A stretch of 7,231 nt of DNA from assembly GCA_024763495.1 (NCBI GenBank), contig JANTFJ010000123.1, positions 1 to 7,231 of the forward strand, given 5' to 3'. Below the pieces are notes generated by a model. It ran no database searches, was not told where the DNA came from, and saw only the letters and a program-made list of their open reading frames with translations. Below, piece after piece: positions 6,247 to 7,231 of this stretch (position 1 is the first letter of the stretch; each line of letters starts with the position of its first letter). The stretch comes from Desulfobulbaceae bacterium. GTDB lineage: Bacteria > Desulfobacterota > Desulfobulbia > Desulfobulbales > SURF-16. The position numbers and the translations under genes were made by a program.

Positions 6247-7065
6247 CTACCACTCAACAGCAGGACTTAAACTGCCAACGTGAGTAACAATTTCGCCTTT
6301 TGACAGTTCATGCAGAACAGGGTGCTCAATAATTTTATCAACGTCGGTTTCTCCATTTATATTAGTGATAACCAGAGTTCCCCGGCCCTTGCCGTAGTTA
6401 TTATTGAAATCATAAACAGCGCCAACCACAACTAGATCACCGCTTTCTACCTGATCTTTATAAAGATTCAGGCTGTAGTTTACCTGATAGTCGGCATTTA
6501 GTTCAACATTCTTAGCCCAGCGCTCCTTGAAAGAACCCTGACCGTCATCATGAGCCAGGACTGGTTTCAAAGGCTCAAGTTCTTTTTTGATACCCGGAGT
6601 TTCCTTGGAGTAGTCTCCCATGGCGGCCTTGATAGCGCCACAGCTGGAGTGACCGAGAACCATCAATATTTTTGTGGGCAGATGATGAACACCATAATCA
6701 ACCGAACCCTCGGAATTGCCGATTTGATTACCAACATTTCTGATCACAAACAAGCTGTTGTCCGGCTCCATGCCGAAGAGATGAGTGTGAACCCTGGAGT
6801 CTGAGCAGGTAATAAAGGTTATGTTAGGTACCTGGCCGTTCTGGAAAGCATCAAAATGATGGGAGTCATGTTCTGCCTTAAACTTGTTATTACCTTCAAT
6901 GATGGTTTTCATGGCTTCAGCTGGAGTCATGGCTTTAACGGCTTCGACTCCATGGCCATGTTCGTGACCGTGTCCGTGACCAGAGGCCAGAGAAGCAACA
7001 GGTGTCATGGCGAGAAAAGCGGATAATCCTGCAGCGCAAAGACCATTTTTAATCAGTTTTTTCAT
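6247..7065 (-). CDS. Exported beta-class carbonic anhydrase with His-Gly-rich N-terminus
   Basis: This enzyme interconverts CO2 and bicarbonate, probably in the periplasm. It has 272 residues. Residues 1-27 form a signal peptide (MKKLIKNG, a hydrophobic core, then SLA before the predicted cut). The mature N-terminus is His-Gly-rich (HGHGHEHGHG, 30-39). The beta-class zinc site is complete: C87 and the D89/R91 dyad in TCSDSRV (86-92), then H139 and C142 in GHSSCGA (138-144). RNVGNQIG (109-116) and SVDYGVHHL (121-129) are the expected conserved segments between them. The family is usually about 200-220 residues, so the excess is the signal peptide plus the linker. The start is fixed by a perfect AGGAGG on the minus strand (7075-7080), 9 nt before the ATG. 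It appears to be monocistronic and is convergent with the DUF202 gene. Most beta-class enzymes are cytoplasmic, so export is the notable point. Confidence 0.92.
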   Translation of the reverse strand: MKKLIKNGLCAAGLSAFLAMTPVASLASGHGHGHEHGHGVEAVKAMTPAEAMKTIIEGNNKFKAEHDSHHFDAFQNGQVPNITFITCSDSRVHTHLFGMEPDNSLFVIRNVGNQIGNSEGSVDYGVHHLPTKILMVLGHSSCGAIKAAMGDYSKETPGIKKELEPLKPVLAHDDGQGSFKERWAKNVELNADYQVNYSLNLYKDQVESGDLVVVGAVYDFNNNYGKGRGTLVITNINGETDVDKIIEHPVLHELSKGEIVTHVGSLSPAVEW

Positions 7066-7074
7066 AATTTTTTT

Positions 7075-7080
7075 CCTCCT
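7075..7080 (-). promoter_or_regulatory. Strong Shine-Dalgarno for the carbonic anhydrase
   Basis: The minus strand reads AGGAGG followed by nine A/T bases and then ATG (7065-7063). It is the only perfect Shine-Dalgarno consensus among the genes here. It fixes the start codon and suggests high translation. Confidence 0.8.
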
Positions 7081-7088
7081 GGTATGAA

Positions 7089-7117
7089 TGTTTAAAATAG
7101 AGCTTAATTAATGTAAA
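7089..7117 (-). promoter_or_regulatory. Weak promoter candidate for the carbonic anhydrase
   Basis: On the minus strand, TTTACA (7117-7112, five of six to the -35 consensus) is followed after 17 nt by TAAACA (7094-7089, a poor -10). It is placed correctly ahead of the Shine-Dalgarno, but the -10 is weak and the region is AT-rich, so a chance match is possible. Confidence 0.22.
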
Positions 7118-7118
7118 A

Positions 7119-7158
7119 GGTAACTGTTCACAGGGTACCGAACGGAGTCTGCGCTTAC
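7119..7158 (-). mobile_element. Possible relic of an IS66-type insertion-sequence end
   Basis: Read on the minus strand from 7158, the sequence starts GTAAGCGC, resembling the GTAAGCG-type terminal inverted repeat I associate with the IS66 family. It runs on to an imperfect palindrome at 7119-7139 (GGTA..CTG TTCA CAG..TACC). There is no transposase and no second end, so if real this is a solo remnant. The orientation would put the vanished element to the left, over the carbonic anhydrase promoter region. This rests on recall of family ends only. Confidence 0.18.
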
Positions 7159-7164
7159 CTCTTT

Positions 7165-7212
7165 CCGCCATCAGCCCGGTTTACGTATGACTATGGCGGC
7201 ACCGGACTGATG
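7165..7212. repeat. Two overlapping, mutually exclusive inverted repeats upstream of the carbonic anhydrase
   Basis: CCGCCAT (7165-7171) is perfectly complementary to ATGGCGG (7193-7199). CATCAGCCCGGT (7169-7180) is complementary to ACCGGACTGATG (7201-7212) at 11 of 12 positions. The left arms share 7169-7171, so both full helices cannot form at once. This could be a switching leader, a compound operator or part of a GC-rich repeat family. It lies at least 100 nt upstream of the start codon. Confidence 0.5.
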
Positions 7213-7231
7213 ACAAAAATCTCCGGCACCC

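Overview
The window looks like a Gram-negative chromosome segment of moderate G+C. It carries a complete five-gene ABC importer operon of the branched-chain amino acid (Liv/HAAT) type, a small DUF202 membrane protein, and a convergent gene for an exported beta-class carbonic anhydrase. Gene order, the sec-type signal peptides on the binding protein and the anhydrase, and the flavour of the proteins suggest a Desulfobacterota-like ('deltaproteobacterial') or other anaerobic proteobacterium. That placement is inference from protein character, not a database result.

Layout. Positions 1-605 are non-coding as far as I can support, and unusually rich in inverted repeats. There is a pair of REP-like hairpins facing each other (268-347), a 34-nt near-perfect palindrome with a GAAA loop (391-424), a 13-bp-arm hairpin (444-480), and a nested inverted-repeat block with repeated ACTTGA half-sites (482-555). 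The liv operon follows on the + strand: livK (606-1808), livH (1854-2777), livM (2782-4071), livG (4076-4846) and livF (4846-5559). Gaps inside the operon are 45, 4, 4 and -1 nt. The 240 nt after livF hold a decayed, opposite-facing copy of the upstream REP pair (5566-5630) and, directly abutting it, a 71-nt hairpin of about 30 base pairs (5631-5701). A DUF202 gene follows (5800-6183). The carbonic anhydrase gene (6247-7065) lies on the minus strand. Its upstream region (7066-7231) contains a strong Shine-Dalgarno sequence, a weak promoter candidate, two overlapping inverted repeats and a possible insertion-sequence end.

How the genes work together. LivK captures substrate in the periplasm, LivH and LivM form the membrane channel, and LivG and LivF supply ATPase power. 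All catalytic motifs needed for a working importer are visible. The substrate is probably aliphatic amino acids, but amides, urea or other small ligands used by this superfamily cannot be excluded. DUF202 and the carbonic anhydrase have no visible functional tie to the importer and may only be neighbours.

I do not see a novel multi-gene system. The most unusual content is non-coding: REP/BIME-like elements bracketing the liv operon, and a dense series of hairpins in the livK leader and after livF. The exported carbonic anhydrase with a His-Gly-rich, potentially metal-binding mature N-terminus is the most interesting protein.
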